DNA of 64,000 nucleotides. Origin: Bemisia tabaci. Its lineage: Eukaryota > Arthropoda > Insecta > Hemiptera > Aleyrodidae. Below the pieces are notes generated by a model. The model was not told where the DNA came from. It made no database searches and worked only from the letters and a program-made list of their open reading frames with translations. The DNA lies in contig NC_092800.1 of the NCBI RefSeq assembly GCF_918797505.1, forward strand, positions 46,307,864-46,371,863, written 5' to 3'. Below are positions 47,474 to 57,979 of the stretch, piece by piece. Position 1 is the first letter of the stretch; every line of letters starts with the position of its first letter. A program made the position numbers and the translations under genes.

Positions 47474-47626
47474 CTTTGAAAGACTTCAATTTATTCGAGA
47501 CCTCCAACCACTTGATAGAGACAATAGGTTTCCCTTGCGCCAGCGTTGACAGAAATTTTATCGTGCGCCTGACTTTGTCTGTTACCAAGACTGTACATAA
47601 TGAAGGATTTTCTTCCAACACTCCTC
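47474..47626 (-). CDS. MDC1: MDC1-like exon (core of first BRCT)
   Basis: The acceptor GATTTTTTCAG and donor AAAG|GTAAGA bound a 153-nt phase-1/phase-1 exon encoding GGVLEENPSLCTVLVTDKVR and then RTIKFLSTLAQGKPIVSIKW and LEVSNKLKSF. VTDKVRRTIKF matches the phosphate-binding segment of MDC1 BRCT1. The second Arg and the Lys have the spacing of human Arg1933 and Lys1936, which contact the phospho-H2AX tail. The Trp of the conserved WL helix is present. This is the strongest single piece of evidence for MDC1. Confidence 0.93.
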
Positions 47627-47817
47627 CTGAAAAAATCGAAATTGCAAGGATTGGTTTCATACAAACTAGATTGAAAGTAAGTTATTTTGATGAATTAAAA
47701 ATGCAAAATGATAATTCATCTTCTCAGGTGATTTGGGTAAGTAATTTTTGTGATTTCTTCTTTATATTTTAAACTAGATATGATAAAAGAAGATATAAAT
47801 CTTGCAACACTGCCACT

Positions 47818-48074
47818 CTGCCAAGCTAAGAAAAAACGTCATATGAACATTCCAGAGTTGTCAAATTTCATCTGGTAAAATGTTAATTATTGAGGAAAGT
47901 TATTATGTAATATTTTCTCAAAATTTTCAGATGAGTTAGATCTGATTGCAAATGAAACTCTCTAAAAAAATTTGAGGGAAAAATGTTCAGAGGTTGGCCT
48001 GAAAATGTTTATTTGAACAGAGGAAATTTGGCAACGTCTGAAGGCTGATACAGCTTTTGTTTCTAGCATGGCAG
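47818..48074. mobile_element. CTGCCG-type MITE
   Basis: The 257-bp copy starts CTGCCAAGCTAAGAAAAAAC and ends TTTCTAGCATGGCAG, with the usual GCCAAATTT/AAATTTGGC inner pair in slightly altered form. It lies in an MDC1-like intron. Confidence 0.8.
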
Positions 48075-48960
48075 TATTACTGAGCAACCTCGAATTGGTA
48101 AACCAAATTCACAAGCTTCAGCATCCTATTCATGGGAAAATTTGTAAAAACTCTGATTAAAATTTAGCAAAATTACTGGAAAATGTTCGAATTACATACT
48201 AAGTTACAACAAGTTTGTAAAATAGTGCAGGGTCCACAATATTTGGCGAGGAAAGCAAGGTCAAAAAATTCCGAACGTTTGGGCAAAAAGATCGTTATAA
48301 ATTCCTAGGCGTGACTGCAGCTTAGTATTCCAATGCATTGGCCTTAGCCAAATACTCTTTCCTTCTGTCTGGCACTGATAATCATTGGAGCTCAAATTTT
48401 ATAATCCGATTAAAAAAAAATTGCCTTGCTTGGCCTTGCTAGTGCGGAACCAGCACTATTTTACCACCTTGTTATTTACGGCTTGGGGCACATTTTAAGT
48501 GTTTTTTTTTCTTGCATAAGTTACAAACAATGCTTCTAGTTGAGCAATCTTAGCAGCACTGCAAGGCTTACATCTCAACCTGTCATGTACTAAGAAAAAC
48601 CTTAAATTTTATGGAATTTTTATAATTGAATTGGATTTGTTTACATTTTGGTGCTTGTTGTTTGAATTTAACCGTTTAAGCGAGAACATTTTTGAGAAAT
48701 ACACTTCAGAAAATACTCTGATGCATGTTTCATATGTTTACTTTACCATGTTTCGCAATGGACTGATCAATTAACACCTTCTTACAGCCTTGGTCTTTTT
48801 TCTATGATTGGTTGATGGGTTTTTCAGGATAAAAAGGCATTTAAACAACTTGTCAGACTCCAGGTTACACTGGTCATTAATGTACAAGGACAATCAATTG
48901 ATTGCTTTTGGTGCTTGTAACTTGGAAAATAAGATTAATTTTCTGCAGAGGAGAGCTTAC

Positions 48961-49075
48961 CAAGTGCAGTAACGATGTTCTCAAATTTGGCGAGGGTTTT
49001 TTCGTCCAATCCAGTAAACATAATGTGGTATTTCTTGATTGGTGCAGATATTTTCCGGGTTGATGATCTAGGACT
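48961..49075 (-). CDS. MDC1: MDC1-like exon (start of first BRCT)
   Basis: The exon follows TGTGTCTCCAG and ends CTTG|GTAAGC. It is 115 nt, entering in phase 0 and leaving in phase 1. It encodes SPRSSTRKISAPIKKYHIMF, then TGLDEKTLAKFENIVTALG. FTGL is the Thr-Gly of the BRCT phosphate pocket, and the TALG end joins GGVLEE of the next exon to make the usual lGG turn. The basic Ser-rich lead-in resembles the segment just before the BRCTs in other MDC1 proteins. Confidence 0.9.
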
Positions 49076-49294
49076 CTGGAGACACAATTAAGAAAGGCAA
49101 AGGTTAAATCAATTTGAATTAAAGAGCAATACGGTATTCTTCAGATGATATGAATTGATGAGAGTCAATCTCACAGGAATGAGTATAATTCTGACAACAG
49201 AACAATGAAACACCAACCACTGAAGACCCCTAAAGAAACAAGCATATACTAAGCATCACATGAATTTTTTCCTAGTAAGCTTTTATTATGATCC

Positions 49295-49425
49295 GTCTTC
49301 ATGCAGAATGGCCCCCTGAACAAGGTCTGAGTCTTAACAAACATCCTATATTTTCTTATCAAAATCTTACGTAGAAGATGATTCACAGGACGGAAAATTC
49401 AGAAGTCAACTCATAAACAAGATTT
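49295..49425. repeat. Dispersed repeat shared with 63880-64000
   Basis: Blocks such as GAACAAGGTCTGAGT, TCAAAATCTTACGTAGA and GATTCACAGGACGG recur at 63880-64000 (CTAGACAAGGTCTGAAGT, TCAAAATCTTGCATAGA, GATTCACAGCACAGG). Both copies are intronic. The family is unknown. Confidence 0.6.
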
Positions 49426-49504
49426 AAACAAGTATTTTTTAGCTGATAATTTTACCTTTGTTTTTCCCTCGATCACGTTCAAGTACTTTTTACACAGATC
49501 AAAT

Positions 49505-49762
49505 GGATTGCATTTTGCAAAAAGGAACCACTAGCATCGCAATGTTGCTAAGATTGTGCAACTTCTTTTGTCTTTGGAGGAAAAACCCGATTATCCATTA
49601 ATAGTTTCTATTTTACTCGCTAAAAACTGTGAATTTAAGACAAAAATTACCATCTAAATTTCATAGTTTTTCACAATTTCCGCAATTTTATTGCAAAGGA
49701 TGAAGTTGCACAAACTTAGCATCATTGCAATGCTAGTGGTTCCTTTTTGCAAAATGCAATCC
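49505..49762. mobile_element. MITE with GGATTGCATTTTGC ends
   Basis: The 258-bp element is nearly identical to 11682-11938. The flanks are AAAT and AAAC, a 4-bp duplication with one mismatch. It lies in an MDC1-like intron, next to the candidate small exon. Confidence 0.85.
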
Positions 49763-49837
49763 AAACAGCAGTTATATTATGTAATTGGCGTTATTAATAT
49801 TTTTGCCATTTATTCGATGTTTATTGTAAACACTTAC

Positions 49838-49896
49838 GAAACCAAAAGAATCATTCAATACTAATGAAATGTTCTCTTCCCGTTTACTTAATTTTG
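49838..49896 (-). other. Candidate 59-nt cassette exon (uncertain)
   Basis: On the - strand good splice sites (GTGATTTTTCAG and TTC|GTAAGTG) bound 59 nt with one open frame, KLSKREENISLVLNDSFGF. That frame leaves in the right phase for the next exon but would need the preceding exon to end with one extra base. The strong donor at 49961 ends in phase 0, and the exon would then hit a TAA at once. It may be a poison exon, may use the weak donor at GTAA|GTCCGC, or may not be an exon. Confidence 0.35.
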
Positions 49897-49960
49897 CTGA
49901 AAAATCACAAGATTATTGAAAAAATTTAAATGATACAAAATTTTAAAAAAGCGGACTTAC

Positions 49961-52900
49961 AACTGAGTCTTCTTGCTTTGCCAATCTTGAAACTCTGGAT
50001 TTAGCCGGCGTTGTTGTCTTTGAGGGACTGGCATTTTCAGTTTCCGATGTACTTGCATCAATTACTGAATTTCTTTTCGTTGCTACCTGACTTTTGCGGT
50101 CGATTAGTTTTTTGGCGAGCTTCGAGTCACTTTTCAAGGAGTCAGAATCGGACTGACTGCTCGATTGACTAGTTAATCTTGCCCGACTTTTCCTATCTAA
50201 TGGTTTCTTGACACTTTCTTTGGCTGTGCTTTTGACAGAATCTGTGTCTGACTGACTGCTGGATCTTGTTGAGAGGCGCACTACTTCTTTCACTTTTGAC
50301 TTGCGACCCGTTTCATTTCGTGCTGCCGTTTCTTCTGGGCCAATTTCTGGAGCTTTACGACTCATTCTTCCCACGGAAGTATCTTTCCTAGAAGTTTCAG
50401 CCTTTGATTTAGTTGTCTGTGATCCTGCCAAACTCTGCGAAGCCTGCTTTCCACCTCTGGTACTTCTGCGGCCTCTGGTAGATTCTTCTTTTACGTCCTC
50501 AACTTTTTCAACTTGTAATGTTTGTCGCCTGGACATCCTAGTGCTAGAGGTGTTCGTTTTCGAGAGCTCAGCATCCGAAGAAGAAGCCTCAGAATCATTT
50601 TCAATCTTGTCATTTAATTTTAACTTTTTCTTTGGTGTAGAAACATCACTTGCTGGTGGAAAACTTCCTTTCACTTCAAGGGCTTTCCTTTTCGATGGTG
50701 TCCTAGTTTTTATTTCAGCTTGCGGGTCCTTGCAAGGCTCTTTTTTAGACGTTCCAAGTTCAGACAGTTTTTTCTTAGTGGGGGTAGCATCTTGAGAAGC
50801 ATTGTGGGAGTCTCCTTCAACTTTACGTTTCAAACCAGCACTACGGCCAGCCCTTGAAGAGCGAGTATTTTCTTCCTCGCTACCTGAATCAATAATTTGA
50901 GATTTCCTTGATTTCCCGCAGGTTGATTCCTTCTCTTTTGCAACACTGATGTCATTTTTGGGGGCTTCGTCTGTGACATCCAGTGAAATTTTAGTACGTC
51001 TACCACGAGTAGATTTCTTCTTTTCAGCATCGTTAATGTCCTTTGTAGTTGTATTATCCTCTGGAATGGAATCTTTAGAAACGGCTGAAGCAATATTTTT
51101 AGTTTTTGGTTTCTTTGATTCTAACTCATCATCTGTGCTATCCGAAATTTGACGTGAACGTCTCTGAGTCTGCAACGATGATAATTCTCTAAAAGGATCA
51201 TTTTCATCTGAACTGAAATCGTAAATAGAGCTCGATTTTGATTCAAGCTTGCTAAGTGGACCTTTGGCACGGCCTTGCTCTTTTGGCTTCTCGTTTGATG
51301 AGATTTTGCCCCGCGAAGACTTCATGGGAGCGTCCACCAAAGGGATCTCCGAGACTTTCTCAGGATCTCTAGAGTTTTCATCCGCTTTAATGACAATATT
51401 TTGTCCCCCTCTTTTGCTTCTTCTACTTGAGCGAGGATTGCCGCTTTCTTCTTCAGCTTCGGATGTTTGTACTCCTTTCAGCATGGCTTTGTACTTTCCT
51501 TCTGTGACTTTAGTTCTACTGCTGCGCACCCTACTTAACGGCAAATCATCTTGTTTCTCCGATGTTGTGCTCCCATCTCCTGCTTTTGCACAGCTCGCAT
51601 TTTTGGAACCTCTTCTGGAGCTAGTCTTTGTGGAAGGAGGTGGAGAGGCTGGTTCACTGGCAATGTCAGTTGGATCAACTGTTGTAAGTGAAGTGTCTTC
51701 TTGGTTATTAGATTTTTCTATCGAAGGTTGATTTTCTGGATTGGAAAGGCCAGGCTTTTTGCTTCTCCTTCCTACTTTTTTAGGCTGAGAATTATCTTCA
51801 GCTGAGACATTTGTTTCATCTTCCAATAGCGGCTTACTGGTCGTAGCTTTCTCTGCTACAGTTTCTTCCGAACCAATTCCCTCCTCAGCTTTCAATTCTA
51901 TGGCTTTGGTTCCCCTCAGCTTTTTAGTCGAGTTGCTATTGAATTCCTGATTATCAGGAGTTAGTTTGTCCGATAGTTTTACATTCTTCTCTGTTTGTAC
52001 ATTTACTTTTGTATCTGCAGTCACAGGGTTCAGAATGGGTTCTTCTTTCACAACTGCTTTTTCATCAGCTGCTTGAAGATTGAGATCGAGTTCTGCTTTC
52101 ATCTCTGTTTTTGTTTCTGCGGCCACGAGGTCATGAACAAAAGCGAGATCATCGGGAGTCACAGTTCCTGATGACTTGGAATCACTGTCTTTCTCCACAG
52201 CAGTTGGAAATTTGGCTAATGGTTCCCCTGTTGACAAGGCATCATTCATGCTTTTCTCTGGAATGTTTCTAAAAAATGAAGCTGCTTGGTCCGAAAAAAC
52301 AGGATCTGAGCCTGTCGAGGGAGTCTCTGATATTTCTTCGTCTGTAATGATTGACTGCGATTCTGGAACTTCGGGAGATTCTGTTCTAGTTTGGACAGAC
52401 GTACTTTTTGCAGTATTTTTGCACGGTTGCTCCATTTTCTTAGACAATGCTTCGACCTCCTGATCAAAGAGTGAAGGCTCTACTTCTGGTTTTTTACTAC
52501 TTAGTGGCTTGACAAATTGACCGATATCATCATCCGTTTCATCGCCGCTTGAAATGACATCCAAATTTTTAGAGACACCCAACGGCTGACTCTGACAAAC
52601 GTCCATCGAAAGAACTGAATGAGATGTGACATCTTTTGAGGGTAGTTTTTGAGTTAGCATATTGTCTAGATTGTCAACAGAAGAGCTTTGTAAACAACTT
52701 TTAGAGGAGACTCTTGGAGTGGAGGCAGTTTGTTTCAGGCGAGACTTTTCAGTTTTCCGAATGGTTTCTACACCGTCGATGGTATCTATTTTCTGTGTGA
52801 GCATCTCATCTAAATCCATTGTTGAATTGTTATAATTTGATTGTTTTGAGATGCTCATTTTTTCAGCAGGCACCATCTGGGTCAGCATGTCGCACACATC

Positions 52901-55263
52901 CCGGTCTTCTTTAGCACTTGCTGGTTTGCGCTTTAATCTACTCCGATCTCCACAATTCCATTTACTATTTGAACTACTATCATCGATCAGTTGTGTAGAC
53001 ATTTCCATCAGTTCTGATGTGGAATGTGGTGCTTTCTTCATGCTTCTTGTTTTTTTGGTAGAGGCTTCCTGATTTTCACTGATAACTTGCGTTGGCATGT
53101 TATCGAGGTCTAATCGTCCTTTTTTGGAGTCATTGGAGATTTTTCTGGTTTGCTTGCTACTTGAAAAAGGTAGTTTTTGAGTTAACATGTCATTCAAATC
53201 GCCATCATTGATGTCCTCACCTTCTACAGGGGTTTTCCATCCATATTTCCGACTATAGACGCAACTTTGGGGTCAACTTTTTTTCCTAAATCTTCAAGAT
53301 CGATGTCCTCTGCTCCATTGACGGAGTTCAATTCCATAGAGTATAAAGAGCTTGTGTTTGACGACTGATTATTTGAATTAGGGCTTTTACTACGTTTGCT
53401 TTTTAAAGACTTCTGAGAGGAATCACTTACAATCGGTGAGCCGAGATGGTCTCTTGCTAAATTTCGATTCAAGGCTGCTAAAGATTTCTTTCTGGCTGTG
53501 TTTATGACTGCTGGCGTTGACGATATGATTTGCGTCATATCATCATCTTCATCTTCCTCATCTTTTACTCCTTCATTGTTCGGGACATTCAACTTTTGGG
53601 TAATCATATCACAGGTGCTTTCTTCTGATTCTTCAGCTTGTTTACTTAAAACCTCCACTAATGGTGACAAGATTTTTTTGGTTTCAGTGGAGTGTATTGA
53701 GTCATCTGGTTTCTGCGTTCCAGCATCAAGATCACCTGCTTCCTTCTCCTGGGTTTCCTTTTCAAAGATACTCTTCTTTTTGTGAGACTCGGGAATGATT
53801 TGTGTTTCAATATTGCTGATACTCATGTCTGCTTTTTGAGTATCTAGATCAAAAATACCTTTCACATCATCACTGGGCTTCTGGGTTTCAACATCGAATA
53901 TATTTTTATTAACTCGCTGAGCTTTTGAATCAAAAATATTTTTGGTGCCTTGCTGAGTTTCTCTGTCGAATATATTTTCATTCAATGACTGAGTTTCTAA
54001 ATCACAAATACTCTTGTCGACTTGCTGGATTTCTTTAGAGAAAACATCATTCAATTGCTGGGTTTTTATGTCACAAATATTTTCGTTTACTCGCTGAGTG
54101 TCTTTGTTGAAAACATCATTCAATTGCTGAGTTTTTATATCACAAATATTTGCATTCACCTGCTGCGTTTCTAGATCGCAAATATTCTTGTCAACTTGCT
54201 GGGTTTCTCTAGTGAAAACATCATTCAATTGCCGAGTTTTCAAACCACTAATATTTTCGTTCACTTGTTGAGTTTCTTTACTGAAAACATCATTTAATCT
54301 CTGAGTTTTGATAACACAAATATTTTCATTGACTTGCTGAGTTTCTTTATCGAAAATATTTTCACTGACCTTCTGGGTTTCTTTGCTATAAAATCCATCA
54401 AATGTTTGAGTTTCTAAAGTGGATAGATTTCTAGCGCTTTCTGGTTTGTGCATTTTTTTATCAAAGATACTTACATTTAATCTCTGAGTTTCTTTATCAA
54501 AAATATTTTCAGACGATTTATTAGTTCCATTCTGGGGCTCCTCCTCTTTCACTCGCTGTGTTTCTGCACTACATAAATCTGAGTCCACTTCGTTTATCTC
54601 CTTGCTACAAATATCATCGTTCAATTTCTGCGTCTCTCTGCTGTAAATATCAGTCTCAGGTTTCTGCGTCTCGAGACTGTAAATGCTTTGACCAGAAACA
54701 TCTTTTTTAGACTTTGAACTAGAGGAATCATTGAAACTCGGTTCTTGCGTTTCCATCTCATACAGATTCTCGGCCGGTTTCTGGGTTTCAAGATTGAAGA
54801 TATCAGCCCTGTTTGAAGCTTGGTTTCCAGAATTTCTACTTCCTTTGAGTGAAGACAGCTTGCTGCTAATCGGGGATAGTTTCCGAAGGCTTTCGCTGAA
54901 AACGCTTGTATCAAGTTGCTGCGTTTCTTTATCAAAGATGGAATCATCAAGGATGCAAGATTGTGATACATCGTTTTCTGAATCTTGGTCCATTGGCTGG
55001 ACATCATTTCCGGTTTGTTTCCCCAATTCCTCCTGGGTTGAGAATGAAGACGGCCTAAACTTATTCTCTTCAGGTGAACTGAGGCTTGTTTTGGGGGTGC
55101 TCTTACTGGATAGTGGACTTTGGCTGAATCGAAACTGCGATGATCTGATCGGGGGTGCAGTTGGAGTTTTGAAGGGACTGACTTCTTTGTCCGCCGGCTT
55201 TTCAGGCTGGCTAGACTGAATCTCTGATGACGAGTCTCGGCTGGAATTACTTTTCTCATCCTC
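49961..55263 (-). CDS. MDC1: MDC1-like giant exon (TQ-rich and basic regions), frame break near 53226
   Basis: This 5.3-kb exon runs from acceptor TTTGATTGCAG (55263, phase 0) to donor GTT|GTAAGT (49961, phase 0). The first part (to 53226) has SQ motifs, then about 25 TQ motifs in short repeats of 12-16 residues such as NENICDIKTQQLNDVFSKET. One TQTF matches the TQxF motif that recruits RNF8 in vertebrates. The second part opens with DMLTQKL-type repeats and continues into long Ser/Glu-rich and basic SRRSKRG and TRGRRS stretches. Frames change at 53226: GKPL then stop in one, VEGEDINDGDLNDMLTQ in the other. One missing base in the AAAACCCC run would restore a single frame, and the summed exons then give an exact multiple of three. 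The region is probably disordered and a kinase (ATM/ATR) target; that is inference from family. Confidence 0.85.
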
Positions 55264-57083
55264 CTGCAATCAAAAATTTAATTTAAATTTACAAGATAAC
55301 TTCTAAAAATTTGAATTACCTAGCATCCAAAAATGACGCTATGCGTCAGAAATACCTTCAGAAATGCCTTCCAATAACTTCTAAACTATATCTTCACTAC
55401 CGTAACTTTTGGCACCTCCAATGCTTAGGGCTTGTTTCCACAAAGAATTTAGCTCAAAGAATCGATTTTTGGGTCATAAGTTCAATACTACTATTATTTC
55501 TCATGAAAAGTTACCTCAGACTTAGAAAAAACTGAAAAATTGACGCTTTTTACACATTATATTGCAAAAATCAATATTGGATTTCAATGTATCAAATATT
55601 TTCTTGCAAAAATCGATTTCTCAATTCAAAAAACATAGAAATGCCTTAGTTTGCAAAAGTTTCGACCCAAATGTGGATGCAGAGAGCGATTTTATTTTGC
55701 AAAAGCTCGAAAAATCGGAATATTCAGCCCTCAAAACTTCAACCCCCAGGTTGACGATGAAGATGGGGGTGTTATGGCCTGGGATTTTTTTCTCATTCTA
55801 TGAGTGCCTATTGACAACTTCTGAGCCCAGGGCCTAGCCCTAGGTGTTTTTGAATTTCCAAGAAAAGAAAAGAAAAAAATTCGGCCCACCCTACTGTGGC
55901 ATGCAAGAGCTCCGTTTAGAGCATTTGATTTAAAATAATCTTTTCAACTAAGACCTCTATTGCGGCAAAGTTGGCAGCGAGTGTCCCAAGTGATAATTTC
56001 CAAAAGTTGGCAACTACTCCCTCCCACCCAGAGTCGTCAGCATTTTTCAGAGTCCCGAGGATCTCCATGGCGGCCCAATGTCCACTCTGCAAATTCAGTC
56101 ATTGGTATAAAAGAAATATAACCGCTAAGGAAAAGGGACCGATACGGCAGGGAAAAAAATCTCCACTATGAGATATTGACACCACTGCTACAAGATGCAG
56201 CTCCTAAATTTTTAGGCCCAAACGATTCCAAAAAAATGTAAAATCAAACTGAGATTCACCATTTGCAGTTTGAAAAATGTAATTTAAAGAAAAAGTCAGA
56301 TTTAAAACAAATCAGGTGTGTTTCAAGCTCACGGTTCTCCCATTTAAGTAAAACTTTAGTCCCTCAATTAGCAGAAAAATTAACTAAACTCCTTGCGAAG
56401 ACTTGTTCTTCCAGATACTAGAGATCATTTACAACCAACATTCAAATTCTGATTTTTCGTCCCACTTGCAAAAATTGCTCTTCCGTAAATTGGCCTTTGC
56501 AGGGCCTCTTTTTGTGGCCCTTTTATTGGCTTTTACTCGCCTCTTCCCCGAGGTCAGTCACAAATATTTAATAAAAACCAATGTAAGCAACATGAAATAT
56601 TTAAAGAATATTAAAATCGTTGATCTCTTCTTCAAGAAATTTTTTCTTGCTATCTTTCCAAGAAGTATTTTTTTGCTTACTTTGCTATTTTTTCTCTAGC
56701 TTTATAGCCTGTTTCTCTAATATTACTTTTTGCTACATTTTCCCTGATAAATTTGGATGTTTTTTTGAACAACTTCAGTTGTCCGTTGTTGGTAAATAGA
56801 TTGTTTCTATTCAAAACCACATTTAAATAAATGGAAATCAAGAGATCTAGAACTTATGTTAGATAAGTTGGCAGTTGTTTGTTTTTGCCTGTCACAGAGA
56901 ATTTGTTCTTTTACAAAACTGCACATGGCAACGTTATTGCTCTTTTTCCTATTGAACAACATTAGGGCAATCTCTGAGAAATAGAAAGTTAGTATCTGCC
57001 GACTTGTCTGACACTAATCCTAGGAACAAGTACGAAGTATAATGTTTTCCTTTTTCTTAAAATGGAAGGGAAAAGAGTCTTAC
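55264..57083 (-). other. MDC1-like intron
   Basis: This is a 1.8-kb AT-rich intron, from GTAAGA at 57083 to the GATTGCAG acceptor before 55263. No repeats or exons stand out. Confidence 0.75.
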
Positions 57084-57157
57084 CTCAGTGTCGCTCAAGA
57101 TCATCATCCTCTTCTTATTTTGATTCACTGGTCCAGGAATACTGTCATCTGGATCAT
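57084..57157 (-). CDS. MDC1: MDC1-like exon (second SDT motif)
   Basis: The exon is 74 nt between CTTTAATTTCAG and GAG|GTAAGA. Its first two bases complete an Asp codon, and it ends at a codon boundary. It encodes DPDDSIPGPVNQNKKRMM then ILSDTE, joining EDEKSNSS of the giant exon to give SDTEEDE. This acidic SDT motif resembles the CK2-phosphorylated SDTD motifs by which MDC1 binds NBS1. Confidence 0.85.
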
Positions 57158-57900
57158 CTGAAATTAAAGCAGGACATTCCAACAATTTTAATACTAAAGA
57201 ATGAAATTACATATTTAATTAATCTAAAAATCCACTTTAATCAGAGACAAAGTTGGCCGCAAATCGAAAAACCAAGGAGTACTGGCACATCTACAAGTCA
57301 AGAGCTTTCATTTAAAACAAACCAAGGAAAATCGGCTGAGTAGTTTTCAAGACTGAAGGAGGACAAAAAAATCCTTAGGATATTAGATACATAGATTGCT
57401 TGTAATGAAAAACTCACTTGCTAATGTCCACACATTAAATCTAATATCAAGCAATGACTGTGTAGTGGGAAAGACTGAAGAAATAGGCCGCATGAATCTG
57501 TATATTCTTGGTTCATTTCTGTCTTCCTTACGGAGTGAGTGTGACGAGACAAATGAAAACAGACAAATAGATAATTTATAATATGAATAATTGATAAAAT
57601 TGATAGCATTATGGATAATACCATGTCTTAAAATTATACCCATTTAATTGTAAAATGAATGTTAATTTTTGAGAGCTAAAAGCCAAAAGAATATAAGTAC
57701 CATGCTGGCAATAAAATCAGTTTAATTATAAAAATAGTTGTCAAGATATGTTTTGTCATTCCTTTTTCTGTTGTTTTGGATGTTCTGATTATTCCTTCTG
57801 AAAACACAATTTTTATTGATGGGCTAAATGTTTTTAGAGATCATATATATCTAATTATTTTAAGTGTGTGATGTCAATGGATGAAAATTCTTGTACTCAC
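57158..57900 (-). other. MDC1-like intron
   Basis: This is a 743-bp phase-1 intron between GTGAGT and the TTTCAG before 57157. It is AT-rich with nothing recognisable in it. Confidence 0.75.
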
Positions 57901-57979
57901 CATCTCCATCTAAAGGTAGCATAGACTCAGAGCCAGTGTCTGAATCACTATCCTCGATTACCACAGGGTCTTTAAGGTC
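57901..57979 (-). CDS. MDC1: MDC1-like exon (first SDT motif)
   Basis: The exon is 79 nt between CTTGTTTCAG and GATG|GTGAGT, entering in phase 0 and leaving in phase 1. It encodes DLKDPVVIEDSDSDTGSESM then LPLDGD. The acidic DSDSDTGSE is an SDT-type CK2/NBS1-binding candidate directly after the FHA domain, the same order as in vertebrate MDC1. Confidence 0.87.

Noticed and set aside
53224..53255. Programmed -1 frameshift or short intron at the frame break
   Set aside because: No X XXY YYZ heptamer precedes the stop and any GT-AG pair there would give an intron of about 30 bases; one missing base fits better.
50301..55219. Several + strand frames over the MDC1-like giant exon
   Set aside because: They are antisense shadows rich in Ser/Leu/Val; the - strand frame has the splice sites, motifs and continuity.
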